A stretch of DNA of 64,000 bases from Bryum argenteum. Taxonomy: Eukaryota; Streptophyta; Bryopsida; Bryales; Bryaceae. Both the position numbers and the translations under genes were made by a program. Location: positions 8,326,012 to 8,390,011 of the forward strand of contig CM073330.1 in the NCBI GenBank assembly GCA_037043015.1. The letters are read 5' to 3'. The notes below the pieces were generated by a model that worked only from the letters and a program-made list of their open reading frames with translations, was not told where the DNA came from and searched no databases. Within the stretch, counting starts at the first letter, position 1, and every line of letters begins with the position of its first letter. Positions 46,656 through 59,182 of the stretch are shown here, in pieces.

Positions 46656-47794
46656 TCTCCATTACAACAGTGTATACTCAGTGTATCCTCACTCTATCCT
46701 CCATGCCTATGTTGTGACAATTTCTTGTGACATTTGACATCCTCCATTTCAGGAATGGAAAAGCTTGCTCTCTTGATCTTTGGGCACCTTGGTATCTACA
46801 TATTATATGCTATACCATTGTTTTCCTTTAAATTCTAGGAGTAACACTTAGCTCTCTCTAATCACCTTTATTAGTTTGGAAGTAATAATTTTCTAATGCA
46901 TAACATCTTCTCGTTGTCTAAGTTAGACCAATTGTACAAATTGTATGAAGTTTATGTAATTTCTTCGTCGTCATGTGAAAGAAATAGAAAAATCACCCTC
47001 ATATAAACAAATTTATTTAAGTCAAACTTTTTGACGAGAAAGAGGTTTTCTCTTTATTCAAGAATACAATGTGGAACAGTGGAAATCGTGATGCGTAAAA
47101 ATGAAAAGAGATTATTTTATTGCACATCTCAAAGTACCAAGTATATTGAAAATATTACAAGTACCATGTTGAATTTGGCTTAGGGTGTTACAAGGTGATA
47201 CATGCTTGGAGATATGATAGTTTAAAGTGACCATTGCTCTTGTATACACTCACTATTCCAAAGAAGATGTTGCTTTGAATTTAACTCTTCCTTCTCACTT
47301 GATGTGATATCTCTATAGCATTCGTTTTCTTTTTTGCACCTTTGTTGAGGTTCTTGCTCTTATGACACATTTAACTACTTCTCGACTGGAATTTAGAAGT
47401 AAGGCAACGAGGGATTCCGGTACTCTTGTCAGTAAGATAGAATGTGAACACGAAAATGTAAATCGAGGGATCCTTGGAGAATATAAAGATACTCACATTC
47501 CTGATGTAAATTTTCAGTTGGTTTAATGATCATTCCACAAAATTGTAATTTCCAAAATTTGCTTCAGTACATAATTTGTGAATTTGCTTTTGTACATAAT
47601 TTAGTTAAATGTGGCATTCTTTGCTTCTTTTTGTTATTTTTGGTGGATGTTTTGTTTAGACAACATATTCCATCTTATTATTCAAAAGATGGCTCTTTAA
47701 AATTAATAATAGGTCTTTTATTCTAGTTTCAGATTCAAATTACAAATTACTATGATATAATTATTCTTGTACAAAGTAAGAATAAATTTTTTTT

Positions 47795-49470
47795 AGGAAT
47801 AATGTTGAAATTAGTAAAATGTCAAATTCAGAAACTATGGCATCGTTACAAAAATAAATTTGCAAGGTTAAAAGTATTAGGATTGGGGGGTTTGCAGCTT
47901 ATTCGTACTTACTTAAGAAGGCTTTCAACCAAGTAATTTTTGTAATATTTGTCATAAGCAATGTTGTTAGAAATTTCATAAAATTGAGGTTGAAAATGTT
48001 ATTAGAGCAAGTATCAAGAACTTTCACTCAAGTAACATAAGTAGCATAAGTAACATAAGTAACATAAGTAACATAAGTAAACCAAGGATAACAAAGTCCA
48101 AGAAGAATGTGTATTGCACTTAGGTGGTCCTATGAAGACAACCCTAATATAAATGATTTGTGTAATATCACCAAAATTTCCATAAAATCACACATTTTTA
48201 TGGTTCGTTACCTTTGGATATAGTCAAAGGTCAATATTTCTGAACGGCCATTGAAAAACTCGAAGGGCAATATTTCTCAAAGACCATTCAAAAACATTGA
48301 TGTTTTTAAAAATAACTTAAATATTTAAACTAAATTTTTCAAAAAATAACTTAAATGTTTATTTTTTGTCGAACATGTGTCACTTGATAGTTGGCTAGGG
48401 AAAGGTTGGCCTCTTTCTAGTATTCTTTCTTTATTTGTCGTTGTGCATGTTGCCCTTCACTTGGTTTCGACATTTATGAACACCTCCAATAGCTTCTTAC
48501 TATTCCCTTATTCTTTGTCCATGTAATTAATTTACTTTGGAGCGCCCGGACGAGGTTGCTGCTTCACTTTGCGAATGCTTGGAGAGGCATTTTTATTCAC
48601 GTGCAAACTACAAGGAAGCGTACAGAAGGTAGATTACTCCTTCTCAAGCTTTTGCCAAACTCATGTGTGTAATCTTTCACTTTTTTTCACAATAGTTGAA
48701 TTTACGATCATGTATTGTTTTACTATAGTTTGATTTTTTGTTGTGTTTAAGTTGTAGGTGAAAACCTCTTGTCTAATATGGTAGAGAAATGTCCAATTTG
48801 CTTGGGAGATATTATTAAGCTTGTCACAACCTCTTGCAACCACTTCTTTTGTCGGGAGTGCTTGAGGGTATGGCCCGCCTACACACCTTAGAAGTTGATT
48901 TAGCAATACCAGTAAGAGCTTGTGAAGTCATCATGGTGCTTAGTACGGTGCCCGTGTCCAAAATGCAATGAATATACACTTCTCCAACAAACCCCACCCG
49001 GAGCATGTTCTACCTGCAATCGACTTTTCACTGGATTTTTTTGTGTCCCCAATCCTCATTAAAGACCACCTCCAAACCGTCTTGGCTAGCATCCTTGCTA
49101 CAAATGACTTAAGGGCGGCTAGGGTTGACTACGACGGCAAGATAAGATTCATTGTTTAGAGATCGCGCGGCGACTATGGAATCCGAGATTGAGTTGAGTA
49201 CAAAATGTAGTAGAAAATAGAGTCTAAGAATTTTGATTTATGATGCATTGGAACTTCCAATAATGCTTATAGTTTCATTAGATGGACCTACGTTGTATTT
49301 CATACTTCTTTGAATACATTTGCTAGTAAGCCCATACTCTTTCCTCTCTACAAACTGACCTTGCTTCTCTTTATTGCCAATGCATGAATTACAACATTTT
49401 AAAATTAGTCTTCTTTTTAAAATAGGATGATAAGTACAAGTTCAGCCTCTACTAAAATTAACTAAGTATT
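47795..49470. repeat. Duplicated block, copy 1 (holds a RING fragment)
   Basis: Diverged duplicate of about 52795-54650: both begin AATGTTGAAATTAGTAAAATGTCAAATT-type sequence (in shorter exact runs). They share GTATCAAGAACTTTCACTCAA, a TTGGCTAGG segment, the RING exon and the downstream AGGGTTGACTA segment. A 10-bp array of ATAAGTAACA lies at 48036-48080 in this copy only. Confidence 0.7.
48777..49158 (+). pseudogene. RING-finger gene fragment, copy 1
   Basis: Reads MVEKCPICLGDIIKLVTTSC then NHFFCRECLR, a clear first half of a C3HC4 RING, followed by a stop. Further on, another frame gives CPCPKCNEYTL, which looks like the last zinc-binding Cys pair of the same RING, so the frame is broken between the two. 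The upstream TTGTAG before GTGAAAACC could be an old splice acceptor. A related copy is at 53931. The parent is probably an E3 ligase or RAD5-like protein, but the match is too short to say. Confidence 0.65.
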
Positions 49471-49639
49471 GTTCATGCTATCTCGCGATCTCACAACGTT
49501 CAATCCTTCATTGCGTTGGTTTGCACTGAGGTCACAACTCGCTCTTTATGAACTTCCTGCCTTAACCAGTCTTGCTCTCTTCTTCCCCCCAAAAGCTCCT
49601 CTCAAAACCAACACTTTGCGCAATTAGCATCTTTTGTTT

Positions 49640-50390
49640 ATAAAGTTTATTTAGGCATAGTATAAATGCTCAAATGGTACTTGAAGTAGTGTGAAGTTCC
49701 CATCCTTTGTTCTCGGTTCCCCGTCCCCCAAATCCCCTTCTTAGTTTTCATCAATTGATCCTGGTTCCCATCATTGTTCCTAGTTCCTACTATTCGTTCC
49801 TAGTTCTCATTATTTGTTCTTGATTCCCATTCTCTATTTGAATTATAATTACTATTTCATAAGTGCACCATCTCATCAAGGCTTTACCAATCTACCAAAA
49901 TCATGCTAGGATCACATCATCTCACCAAAGGCTTTCCACTTGTGAAGATCATAATAAGATGTGAAAAATACTACCAACCTCAATTCCGTTAAAATGGTGA
50001 TAATCTTTTGTGCCATTTTGCCAAATTCTCTATGAGCCATTTTTGGTCGCGTTCTAAACGTGCCCTTTTACAAGCATGTTTTCGAACTCAAATTCAAGCT
50101 AAGAAAAATTTATGCTTGCAAAATGGTATGTTCATTATTATCACACATGTGCTCTGTAATATCAAATGATTATTGTAATATCACCAGAATTTCCATAACA
50201 TCACACATTTTTTATGGTTTTTGTCAAGTTTTGACATGATAGGGTAAATATTTCTAACCGCATTTCAAAAACAACAATGTTTTTGGACGGTTGTTCAAAA
50301 TTATTTACCCTATCACATGTGTCAAAATTTGACAAAAACCAACTTTGAATTTGGCTTGTGGTGTTACAAGGTGATACATGCTTGCAGATA
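49640..50390. repeat. Repeat mosaic: GTTCC-rich tract plus family C MITE part
   Basis: 49640-49975 matches 56040-56395 (shared GTATTTAGGCATAGTATAA, AAATGCTCAAATGG and GTGTGAAGTTCCCATCC). It includes pyrimidine-rich GTTCCTAGTTC-type repeats. 49977 onward opens CAACCTCAATTCCGTTAAAAT, a family C left end. Its right end is not intact; 50239-50330 instead carries an inverted ACATGATAGGGTAAATA repeat. Confidence 0.6.
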
Positions 50391-50399
50391 TAATATTTC

Positions 50400-52790
50400 A
50401 AAGTGACTATTGCTCTTGTATACACTTTGTATCCCTAAGAAGATGTTGCTTTGAATTTACACTCTGCACCCTTTATTGTCACACCTTGGGTGACCAAAAT
50501 GCATGTGATAGTGAAGAGGTCTCTAGTGTTAATTTCGATCTGTGATTGTAAAGAATTAATTGTAAGTGTGATATTATGGAAGTGTTTAGAAATGTAAGAG
50601 GAAGCACTACATTCAATGTGAGTCGGCTAATTAAGACACAATGACGGCGCTTCTTTATTAGCACATTTGAACGGAAGTGCTTGTGACATTATCGGAAGTG
50701 ATAGTGACAGTTCGGAAGGAATTTTAAACGGTGCACATCTGTTCCCTAGGGTTTCGTGATACTACAGAGGATGTGATAATCCAGAATGTGACAATAAAGG
50801 GTGCAGGGTGTACCTCTTCCTTCTCACTTGATGTGATATCTCTAAAGCATATGTTTACTTTTTTGCACTTTTGTTGGTGTTTTCGCTCTTTGCATGGGTT
50901 TTTATTTTTAGTGAATGTTTTGTTTAAACAACAAAATCCATCTCCAGGTTTAAAATTAATTTCTAAAATATTCACAAGATGGGTTATTATAATTGATAAT
51001 ATGTATTTTTATTCTAGTTTAAGAATTAAAGTATAAAGTACTATGATCTAATTATTCTTGTACAAAAGTAAGAATAAAAAAAGTTTAGGAATAATATTGA
51101 AATTAGTAAAATATCAAATTACGAAACTATGGCATGGTTACAAAAATAAATTAGCAAGGTTAAAAGTATTAGGATTGGTTTGCGGCTCATTGGTACTTAC
51201 TTCCTAAAAAACTATATATATAATTCTGTATCTACTTCTACAATAAAATATTGTTCGGCGATTCTTCCTACCCACCAATATACCAACCTACCAACCTACA
51301 GACTTACCAACCTATCACCTACAAACTTACCAACCTACCTACCTTCTTTTATGTTTTTTAGATTATGTAAAATAATAAATAAATAAAAACAAAACACAGG
51401 TATATATCTAAAATAATAAACATAATATTGTTTAAGGAAATGGTAAACATCACATAGTTTTTTAAAAGTACCATATACAGAGCTTCTCCGTCTGGGCGAC
51501 GGGGATCTTATTAGTATTTAATAAAATACTATACGACAATCCTTCGTACCCACCAACTTACCAACATGCCAACATACGAACTTACCTACCTTGGTCTTAC
51601 CAATCTAGACATGGGATATTTTTTTTTCTTGTCTGGACGACAGGGATCATACTATTAAGATCTTACTCGTTACTGATTGACATGATTGCATTTTCACTTG
51701 ATTTAGATACAACAGGAGAAAAATGCTGCACCAAAAGTAACAATGAAATCTCTTTAGATATTTATTGATTCTTCTATCAAAGAAAGCCAGGAATTATAGG
51801 TTTAGGAGGACGTCTTGGCAAGTGGGGTTGTCGTGATAGGATGACTCCATGAGGAGGGCTGATAGGCTTTGCTTTCATATCAGAGAGCCTAAGATGCATC
51901 TTTCTCAGGTTGCGGAGTAGAGGGATTGCATAAATGTGAAGGTCACTAGATAATGTGATGTAAATGTAGCACGTTTTTACACAGCTAAACCAAATTACAC
52001 GTTTAAGGTAAAATACATACCTCTAGATCTCCACAAATGAAGTGCTCTACAGATTCGGTTGTGAGCAGCACGCCTAGAGCTGCAACAGATTGGCTATTTA
52101 TCAAACCGAATGGTGAAATCTTTATCAAGAGGTCCCTCAATAGGAACACATACAGACATGAGAGCCATCGCACGTGCGTTAGAGAGAGAAACACATTCGC
52201 TAACATAATTGAAATAAATGAACACAAAATACACATTTAAGATCGCACAAACAAAAAGAAAACAAAAATTGTACATTGAATTGAAGGAATTAAGCACAAA
52301 TAAAAGTTTTTACTAGAAAAGAACATATGTATATACAATATGAGCACACAATGAGCGGAAGGTGCAAAGAGCATAAAGCGAATCTCAAATCATTTTCTAA
52401 GATGAGAGAAAGAGGATTTCTGGAAAAGAGAGCTTTACCTCAATTGAGGCCGATGCAAAAAGTGAAAAGCCAAGGTGCGAAGGCAAGAGGATGTTTGATC
52501 AAATTGTGGCCGCTGCAACATGTGCGAAGTTTAAAAAAAAAGACAAGGGAGTTATAACCTAATCAAGGTCAGTGCTAGAAAAGAAACATGTAAGGTATTT
52601 ACGCAATAAGGAGGTTTTTCAAACTAAGACCGATGCAAAAGGTGGAGAGTGTGAAGGCGGACAAGGAGAAATGTACCACCAAAAAACTCCGAGAGATTCT
52701 TTTTGTAGATCTATTTATTGTCAATGTATGGTTATATTTTTATGTCATAGTAAGTGCATGACTGCCAAGTTTATACAAAGGCATGACTTT
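50400..52790. other. AT-rich repeats, no gene
   Basis: Contains a partial copy of the duplicated block (51085-51190). Degenerate ACCAACCTACC repeats lie at 51265-51345 and 51545-51600. Two related tracts with GTCTGGRCGACRGGGATC lie near 51491 and 51638. Degenerate repeats around GGCCGATGCAAAA-like motifs lie at 52440-52650. None gives a supported protein. Confidence 0.45.
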
Positions 52791-52794
52791 GCTT

Positions 52795-54650
52795 AAAATG
52801 TTGAAATTAGTAAAATGTCAAATTAAGCACCTATGGCATGGTTACAAGAATAAATTACCAAGGTTAATATTATTAGGATTGGAGGGTTTGCAACGTCTTC
52901 GCACTTATTTAACAACGCTTTCAACCAAATAATATTTGTAATATTTGTGATAAAAGCAGTGTTGGAAGAAATTTCATAAGATTGAGAGAGATTGAAAATG
53001 TTATTAGAGCAAGTATCAAGAACTTTCACTCAAGTTACATAAGTAACATTTGTATAAAACATTGTAAAGAACCGTTACAAGCTCCTTAATTCTAATTGTG
53101 AAACGATAACAGTATTTAAATAATTAACGTTATTCATTCACCCTTGATAAAACAAAGAGTGTAGTGATGAATCTGTACAAAAGCTTACAATGTCAACCTA
53201 ACTGAGCATGCACTACAAAATTGGCAAAGCAATCTAATATGAAAACAAGGTTTGCATATCAGCTCCATAGAAAGTTACCGAACAAACCTGTTGGACTTAG
53301 AAGATTTGTGCGGGATGCATTCGAGCTCCCGTTATGTTTTCCAAGCATCGTTATCTTATCAAACAAAATTCCTTTGCATTAGTTGGACACAATTTAGATG
53401 AGATGTACATTTGATAAATTGATGACATCTTAGATGTCGTCATTAAGATGTCGATGTTCATTTTGTTTGTAAAACGTTCATAAGACTTACATGACTTTAT
53501 AATTATTTTCAGCCGTACATGTGTGACATGGTAGTTGGCTAGGCCAAGGTCAGCCTCCTTCTATAATGAGATACTAGACATTTGTCGTCGTGCATGCTGC
53601 CCTCCACTCCACTTGGTGTCGACATTTATAAACATCTCCTATAACTTCTTTGTGCATGTTCAATAGGGCGGCTAGGTTGTTACTTTACTTTGGAGAGTTG
53701 GGGCTAGGTTGTTGGTTCAATTTGCGAATGTTGGAGAGGCATTTTTATTCACGTGCGGACTAGAAGGAAGCGTAGAAGGTAAATTACTCCTTTCTAAAGC
53801 CTTTGCCAACCTCATATGTGCAATCTTTCACTTCTCTTCACAATAGTTGAATTTTGCGCTTATGTATTGTTTTACTATAGTTTGTACTTTTGTTGTGTTT
53901 ATGTTGTAGGTGGAAAACCTCTTCTCTAATATGGCAAAGAAATGTCCTATTTGCTTGGGAGATATTATTAAGCCTGTCACAACCTCTTGCAACCACTTCT
54001 TTTGTGGGGTGTGCTTGACGACATGACTTGCCTACAAGCCTTGAAAGCGCATTTAGCAATATCGGGCACAGATAGTGAAGTCATCATAATGCTTAGTACG
54101 GTGCATGTGCCTGAAATGCAATGAATTTACACTTCCCAACAAACACAACCAAGAGCATGTCCTATCTGCAATCGACTTCTCACCGGATTTTTTCATCCTT
54201 AATCCTCATCCAGGACCACCTCCAAACCGTCTTCACTAGCATCCTTCCTACAAATGCCTTGACGGCGGCTAGGGTTGACTATGAAGGCAAGATAAGCTTC
54301 ATTTTTTGCACATCACGCGGAGACCATGGAATCAAAGGCCGACTTGAGTATAAAATGTAGTAGAAAATAGAGAGTAAGGACTTTGATTTGTGATGCATTA
54401 GAACTTCTAATAATGCTTAGAGTTTCATTCATCCGATGGACTTACGTTGTATTTCATACTTCCTTGAACACAGTGGCTAGCTAGTGAGCCCATACTCCTT
54501 CCTCTCTGCAAACTGACTTTGTTTTTTTTTTTTTTTTGTTCCTAATGCATGAGTTACAACAATATTGAATTAGTCTTTTTTCTAAAATAGGATGATAAGT
54601 ACAAGTTTAGCCTCTACTAAATTTGCAAAGTATTTTTCATGCTATCTCGG
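52795..54650. repeat. Duplicated block, copy 2 (holds a RING fragment)
   Basis: See 47795-49470. The part 52795-53310 is also duplicated at 57370-58215, where the shared CCCTTGATAAAACAAAGAGT and AGCTCCATAGAAAGTTACCG are easy to see. Confidence 0.7.
53931..54357 (+). pseudogene. RING-finger gene fragment, copy 2
   Basis: Reads MAKKCPICLGDIIKPVTTSC then NHFFCGVCL before a stop. The later Cys pair seen in copy 1 (CPCPKC) has become CMCLKC here. A shared downstream frame ends VDYEGKISF. Both copies are broken, so neither is likely to be functional. Confidence 0.65.
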
Positions 54651-54833
54651 GATTTCACAACGCTGGGTCCTTCATTGCGTTGGTTTACATTGAGATCACA
54701 ATTTGCTCCTTATGAACTTCCTGCCTTTAACTACTCTTGCTCTCTTCTTCCCCTCAAAACCTCCCTCTCGAAACCCATACTTGGCACAGTTGATATCTTC
54801 AGTAAGTAAGTACGAAAAGAGGCTACAACCTCA

Positions 54834-55597
54834 ACTTTGTTAAACCCTAAAGATCCGAGAAAGCCGAAATGGCTTTTTGGGGTTTCCGCAGCGACAAAAG
54901 TCAGCTAACTTTGACCATTATAATCTCAAAATCGGAAAAAAATTAACGGTTCAAATTTGACATATGAGTATAGGGTCGAGTTCACTTCAAGATCCTATGG
55001 TTAGATCTTCTAATTAATACTTAGATTGAGTTTTTTTGGGCCTGAAGTAGAAGAGGGTCCTATGTGATAATTTAGACCATTTTGTATCAAGGATCTTTAG
55101 GGGTTAAAATGACGTCATTCTAATAAAATGGTGCGTTTTGGGTGCTTAATATGAAAAAAATAATGTTGGTTTTTGTCGAGTTTTGACATGATAGGATAAA
55201 TATTTCTAACCGCATTTCAAAAACAACAATGTTTTTGAATAGTCGTTCAAAAATATTTACCTTTAATGAAATTTTTGAACCGTAGTACAAAAATAGTGAT
55301 ATTTTTGAATAGCCGTTCAAAAATATTGCCCTTTGACTATGTCCAAAGGTCAAAAACCATAACATTGTGTGACATTATGGATATTATGGTCATATTACAG
55401 AAATCAATGGATATTATGGAGTACATGTGTGATATTAATGAACATGTCATTTTGTAGGCATAAATACTTTTGAACTTTAGTTCAAATATATGCTTGTAAA
55501 ATGACACATTTAGAATACGACCAAAATGGCTCATAGGGGATTTGGCAAAATGGCTCAAAGAATACCGTCATTTTAACATTTCAATGGAATTGAGGTT
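54834..55597. mobile_element. Family C MITE with a nested element
   Basis: Left end CAACCTCAACTTTGTTAAA and right end ATTTCAATGGAATTGAGGTT are inverted relatives. Interior motifs (ACATGATAGGATAAATAT, GACCAAAATGGCTCATAGGG) match other family C copies in order. A smaller TTAA element sits inside at 54840-55107. Confidence 0.7.
54840..55107. mobile_element. 268-bp TTAA-ended MITE nested in a family C MITE
   Basis: Left TTAAACCCTAAAGATCC and right reverse complement TTAACCCCTAAAGATCC. It lies directly after the family C left end, so it inserted later. Confidence 0.75.
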
Positions 55598-55599
55598 CC

Positions 55600-56039
55600 A
55601 AGTAAGAGCCACCAAAAACTCTGAGTGATTCTCTTGTAGTTCTGTTTATTCTCAATGTATGGTTATATTTTCATGTTCTAGTAGAAAATCCGCTAAGTAG
55701 TCCCGAGTTTGGACCCCAATTAGTCTCAGTGCGTGGAGTCGTGCCGTGTTTTCAGTTATCCACTAAGAACGGACTGGAGACCAAATGCACTAAGCTGGGC
55801 CAAATCACTCGGTCTTCCGCACATCATCTTGCAGTCTGGGCACCAAGTTGAATTGGGGACCAAACTCAGAAAACCATCAAAATCATGCATTTTTGAGTTT
55901 AGTCCCCAGTTTGATCTTTGAGTAAAAATATGGTGCCCAGATTGACATTTTGTCCCTAGTCCTACCAAAACATGGTGTTATGGTCCCTATCCGTCGTACG
56001 TGCATTACTACGAAGTTAATGCAAAGGCATGACTTGCTT
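55600..56039. other. Unclassified stretch with an inverted repeat
   Basis: 55690-55990 holds imperfect inverted segments around CCAGTTTGATCTTTGAGT and ACCAAGTTGAATTGGGGACC, suggesting a decayed element. The opposing open frames 55733-55921 and 55756-55968 overlap and have no known motif. Confidence 0.4.
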
Positions 56040-56395
56040 ATAAAGTGTATTTAGGCATAGTATAAATGCTCAAATGGTTCTTCAAGTAGTGTGAAGTTCC
56101 CATCCTTTGTTCTCCGTTCGGCGTCCCCCAACTCCCCTTCTTGGTTTCCATTACTTGATCCCGGTTCCCATCATTGTTCCTAGTTCCCAATGTTTGTTCC
56201 TAGTTCTCATTATTTGTTCCTAATTCCCATCATGCTTTCAAATTATAAAAACTATTTCATTAATGCACCATCTCATGGAGGCTTTACCAATCTACCAAAA
56301 TCATGCTAGGATCACATCATCTCACCAAAGGCTTTTTCTTGTCAAGATCATAATAAGATGTGAAAAATACTACTAAGGATTTAAGAAAGGGCCTA
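56040..56395. repeat. Copy of the 49640-49975 repeat
   Basis: Colinear match with 49640-49975, including the GTTCCCATCATTGTTCCTAG tract and ATCATGCTAGGATCACATCA. Confidence 0.7.
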
Positions 56396-56397
56396 TA

Positions 56398-56920
56398 AAC
56401 CTCAATTATGTTAAAATAGCCGTATTCCATGTGCCATTTTGCCAATCCCCTATGAGCCATTTTGCTTGCATTCTAAAACATGCCATTTTGCCAAATCCCC
56501 TATGAGCCATTTTGCTTGCATTCTAAAACATGCCCTTTTGCCAAATCCCCTATGAGCCATTTTGCTTGCATTCTAATATGTGCCATTTTTACAAGCATAT
56601 TTCCGAAGTGAAGTTCAGAAGTATTTATGCCTGGAAAATGCCATGTTCATTAATATCACACATGTACTCCGTAATATCATGTATTTCTAAGAAAACACCA
56701 AAATTTTCATAATATCACACTTTTTTATGATTTTTGACCTTCGAACATACTAAAAGGGCAATAGTTCTGAACGGCCGTTCAAAAACATTGTTGCTTTTAA
56801 AATGTGGTTAGAAATATTTACCCTATGATGTCAAAACTCTTCCAACGTTAATTTGTCATTTTAAGCACCCAAAAAGCATCATTTTCTCGGAATAACACCA
56901 TTTTTACAGAATTGAGCTTT
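56398..56920. mobile_element. Family C MITE with internal triplication
   Basis: Left AACCTCAATTATGTTAAAAT, right near-complement ending AATTGAGCTT, with TATAA just outside on both sides. The segment containing AAATCCCCTATGAGCCATTT is present three times in tandem (about 56440-56580, unit about 60 bp). Confidence 0.7.
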
Positions 56921-57369
56921 ATAAGAAACCTCGAACTTTATCGTCTTTAACATAAACTCCAAACAAACCCTCATTAAGGTTAATGCATCATCTAACTAAA
57001 TATGGACTTTGGGCTTATTTATGGACTTTAAAACATGGGGAGATCCCTCCATCCATGACCTTAAAATCTACATATTTGAAGAGTATCTTCATAGAACCTA
57101 AATTCTAAAAATCATTTTGCAACTATTGTTCTTAATTGTAGACCGTGGACTGTCCATATTTAGTTAAATATGTCATGTTACTACTCACACAATATATATT
57201 TGGAAGCACAAAAGTGCACACTCTTCACATTGACCTTTGTTACTTTATTCTTTTCTTCAAAGCTTTACTGTGGGATACAACAATAAACATGGACGGCCAT
57301 TTTTATTTAATAATCAAATGAAGTAGTATGGGTAAAATTATTCTTGTGCAAAAGTAAGAATCCAAAAAG
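56921..57369. other. AT-rich intergenic DNA
   Basis: No gene or element recognised. Confidence 0.4.
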
Positions 57370-58215
57370 TTTAGGAATAATGTTGAAATTAGTAAAATGT
57401 CGAATTAAGCACCTATGGCATGGTTATAAGAGTAAACTACCAAAGTTGATATTATTGGGAGTGGGGGTTTGCAACGTCTTGGTACTTATTTAACAACGCT
57501 TTCAACCAAATAATTTTTGCAATATTTGTGATAAGCAATGTTGTTAGAAATTCCATAAATTGAGGTCGAAGATGTTATTAGAGCAAGTATCAAGAACTTT
57601 CACTCAATTGACATAAGTAACATTTGTATAAAACATTGTAAAGAACCGTTATAAACTCCTTAATTCTATTCAACTCCATATTCAATCTCCCAATTTAATT
57701 ACACTTTAGGATGAGTCAGCTAAACTACACCTGCAGATTGGATACTTCATAGAAAGTGGACAAAACTTCAAAATGGCAATAACTTACTCAAATAGTCAAA
57801 TATTGTTCAAATAAGGCATATGAGGTATTTTTTGACATTTATGTTTTCTGTAGATGTCAAAAAGTTTGAGTTTAAGTTATGACCATTTGAAAGTTTTGAC
57901 AATTGGTTGTTACTTGCAACTTAGTATCCTAATTGCTGGTACAGTTTAGCTCGACTCGAGCTAAACTGAATTTTCCCAAAATTGTGGAATTTTCCCAATA
58001 TAATGAATACCGTGTTATTCGTGAAACTATAACACTATTTAATGTGATTAATCCACCCTTGATAAAACAAAGAGTGTAGTGTTGAATCCGTACAAAATCT
58101 TACAGCGTCAACCTAACTCATGCATACACTATAAAATTGGCAATGCAATCTATTATGAAATCAAGGTTAGCATATGAGCTCCATAGAAAGTTACCGAACC
58201 AACCTATTGGACTTC
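57370..58215. repeat. Partial third copy of the duplicated block
   Basis: Matches 52795-53310 in two parts separated by an insertion at about 57670-58020. The insertion ends in a decayed family 1 MITE (TAGCTCGACTCGAGCTA palindrome at 57951, then an AATATAATGAATACCGTGTT end). Confidence 0.6.
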
Positions 58216-58678
58216 GAAGCGTGGGATGCATTCAAGCCCCACTATGTTTTCCAAGTAGTTGTTTCCGGTCAGATTATTGCAAGGACTTTCACCTACAATC
58301 AAATTGAAGCTTCTGTATCTGTTTACAAGCTCGTTTCTCTGAGGTGGCGCACATCGTGGAAGGTTATGTCGAGGAGGCCGCTTTGTTTCGTTAACCCTTA
58401 AATGTCAGAGCATGCCCCTCGGGCTTGGTTTCCAGTGTATTTTTAGAGAGGCTTGACATTTAAGGGTTAAACCCCACCAAGTGTGCAGGCTGCTACTGCG
58501 AGCTCCACGCTTACCACCGCGTTCATTGGGATGGCACAATTGTCTAGAGCTACTTCGGCACCTCCTTTTCCCGAAAAAAGGGACAGTACATAACTTGGGA
58601 TACAACCGCTTCAACACCGAGAAGTGGTGTGCCACTCTGAAGACTGAGAAGCTGTTCGTCCTCAATGCTTTGTACTGA
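58174..58678 (+). pseudogene. Unrecognised open frame broken by a TTAA MITE
   Basis: Frame 58174-58394 (MSSIESYRTNLLDFEAWDAF at its start) is stopped by the small element at 58391-58470. Removing the element and one TTAA joins it in frame to 58471-58678, which ends with EKLFVLNALY and a stop, giving 142 codons in all. I recognise no domain. The start is uncertain because it lies at the edge of a repeat copy. The minus strand is also open here, so coding status is not proven. Confidence 0.35.
58391..58470. mobile_element. 80-bp hairpin MITE with TTAA ends
   Basis: 58391-58407 reads TTAACCCTTAAATGTCA and 58454-58470 is its exact reverse complement. It is the smallest member of the TTAA-CCCT set in this window. 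Confidence 0.75.
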
Positions 58679-58921
58679 ATGCGTGTGCCCATAACAAGAC
58701 CTAGTGTGATCTTTGTCAAATCCTAACATTGACTCCATCATCAACATTCCACGGGACGATTGAACTTCTCAAGGCATAGCGGATTAGACACGCACATTAA
58801 TTGGTACCGTGGAGAAAGTGTGGACCAAGATGTTGACATTCGGTTGGCAACATTATTAACAACAAGATAGATGATGGTGGTACCCTGGCGTTCTTGATGG
58901 TGTATTAATTTGAGTCCCTTG

Positions 58922-59182
58922 CACTACTACGTTTTGAGGGGGTTTGCAACATTTTCTTCTCAAATGTTGCTAAAGTCTAGCAACATATTGGAACTTGCTT
59001 GAGCAACGTTCTCAAGAAAATAAGCAAAGTTTTTGGATTGCCAAGCAATATTATTTAGAATCTAGTTGAAAATGTTGCTTATGAACGTTCCTCAATCAAG
59101 TTCCAAAACGTTACTAAAATTAAGAAAGGTCTACACAAAAGCAATGTTCACAACAATGCAAACCCCCTCTTTTCTAGTAGGG
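58922..59182. mobile_element. CACTA-type MITE with 3-bp target duplication TTG
   Basis: Starts CACTACTACGTTTTGAGGGG and ends CCCCCTCTTTTCTAGTAGGG. TTG lies directly outside on both sides (58919-58921 and 59183-59185). The interior GCTTGAGCAACGTTCTCAAG matches the element at 23488-23751. Confidence 0.8.
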
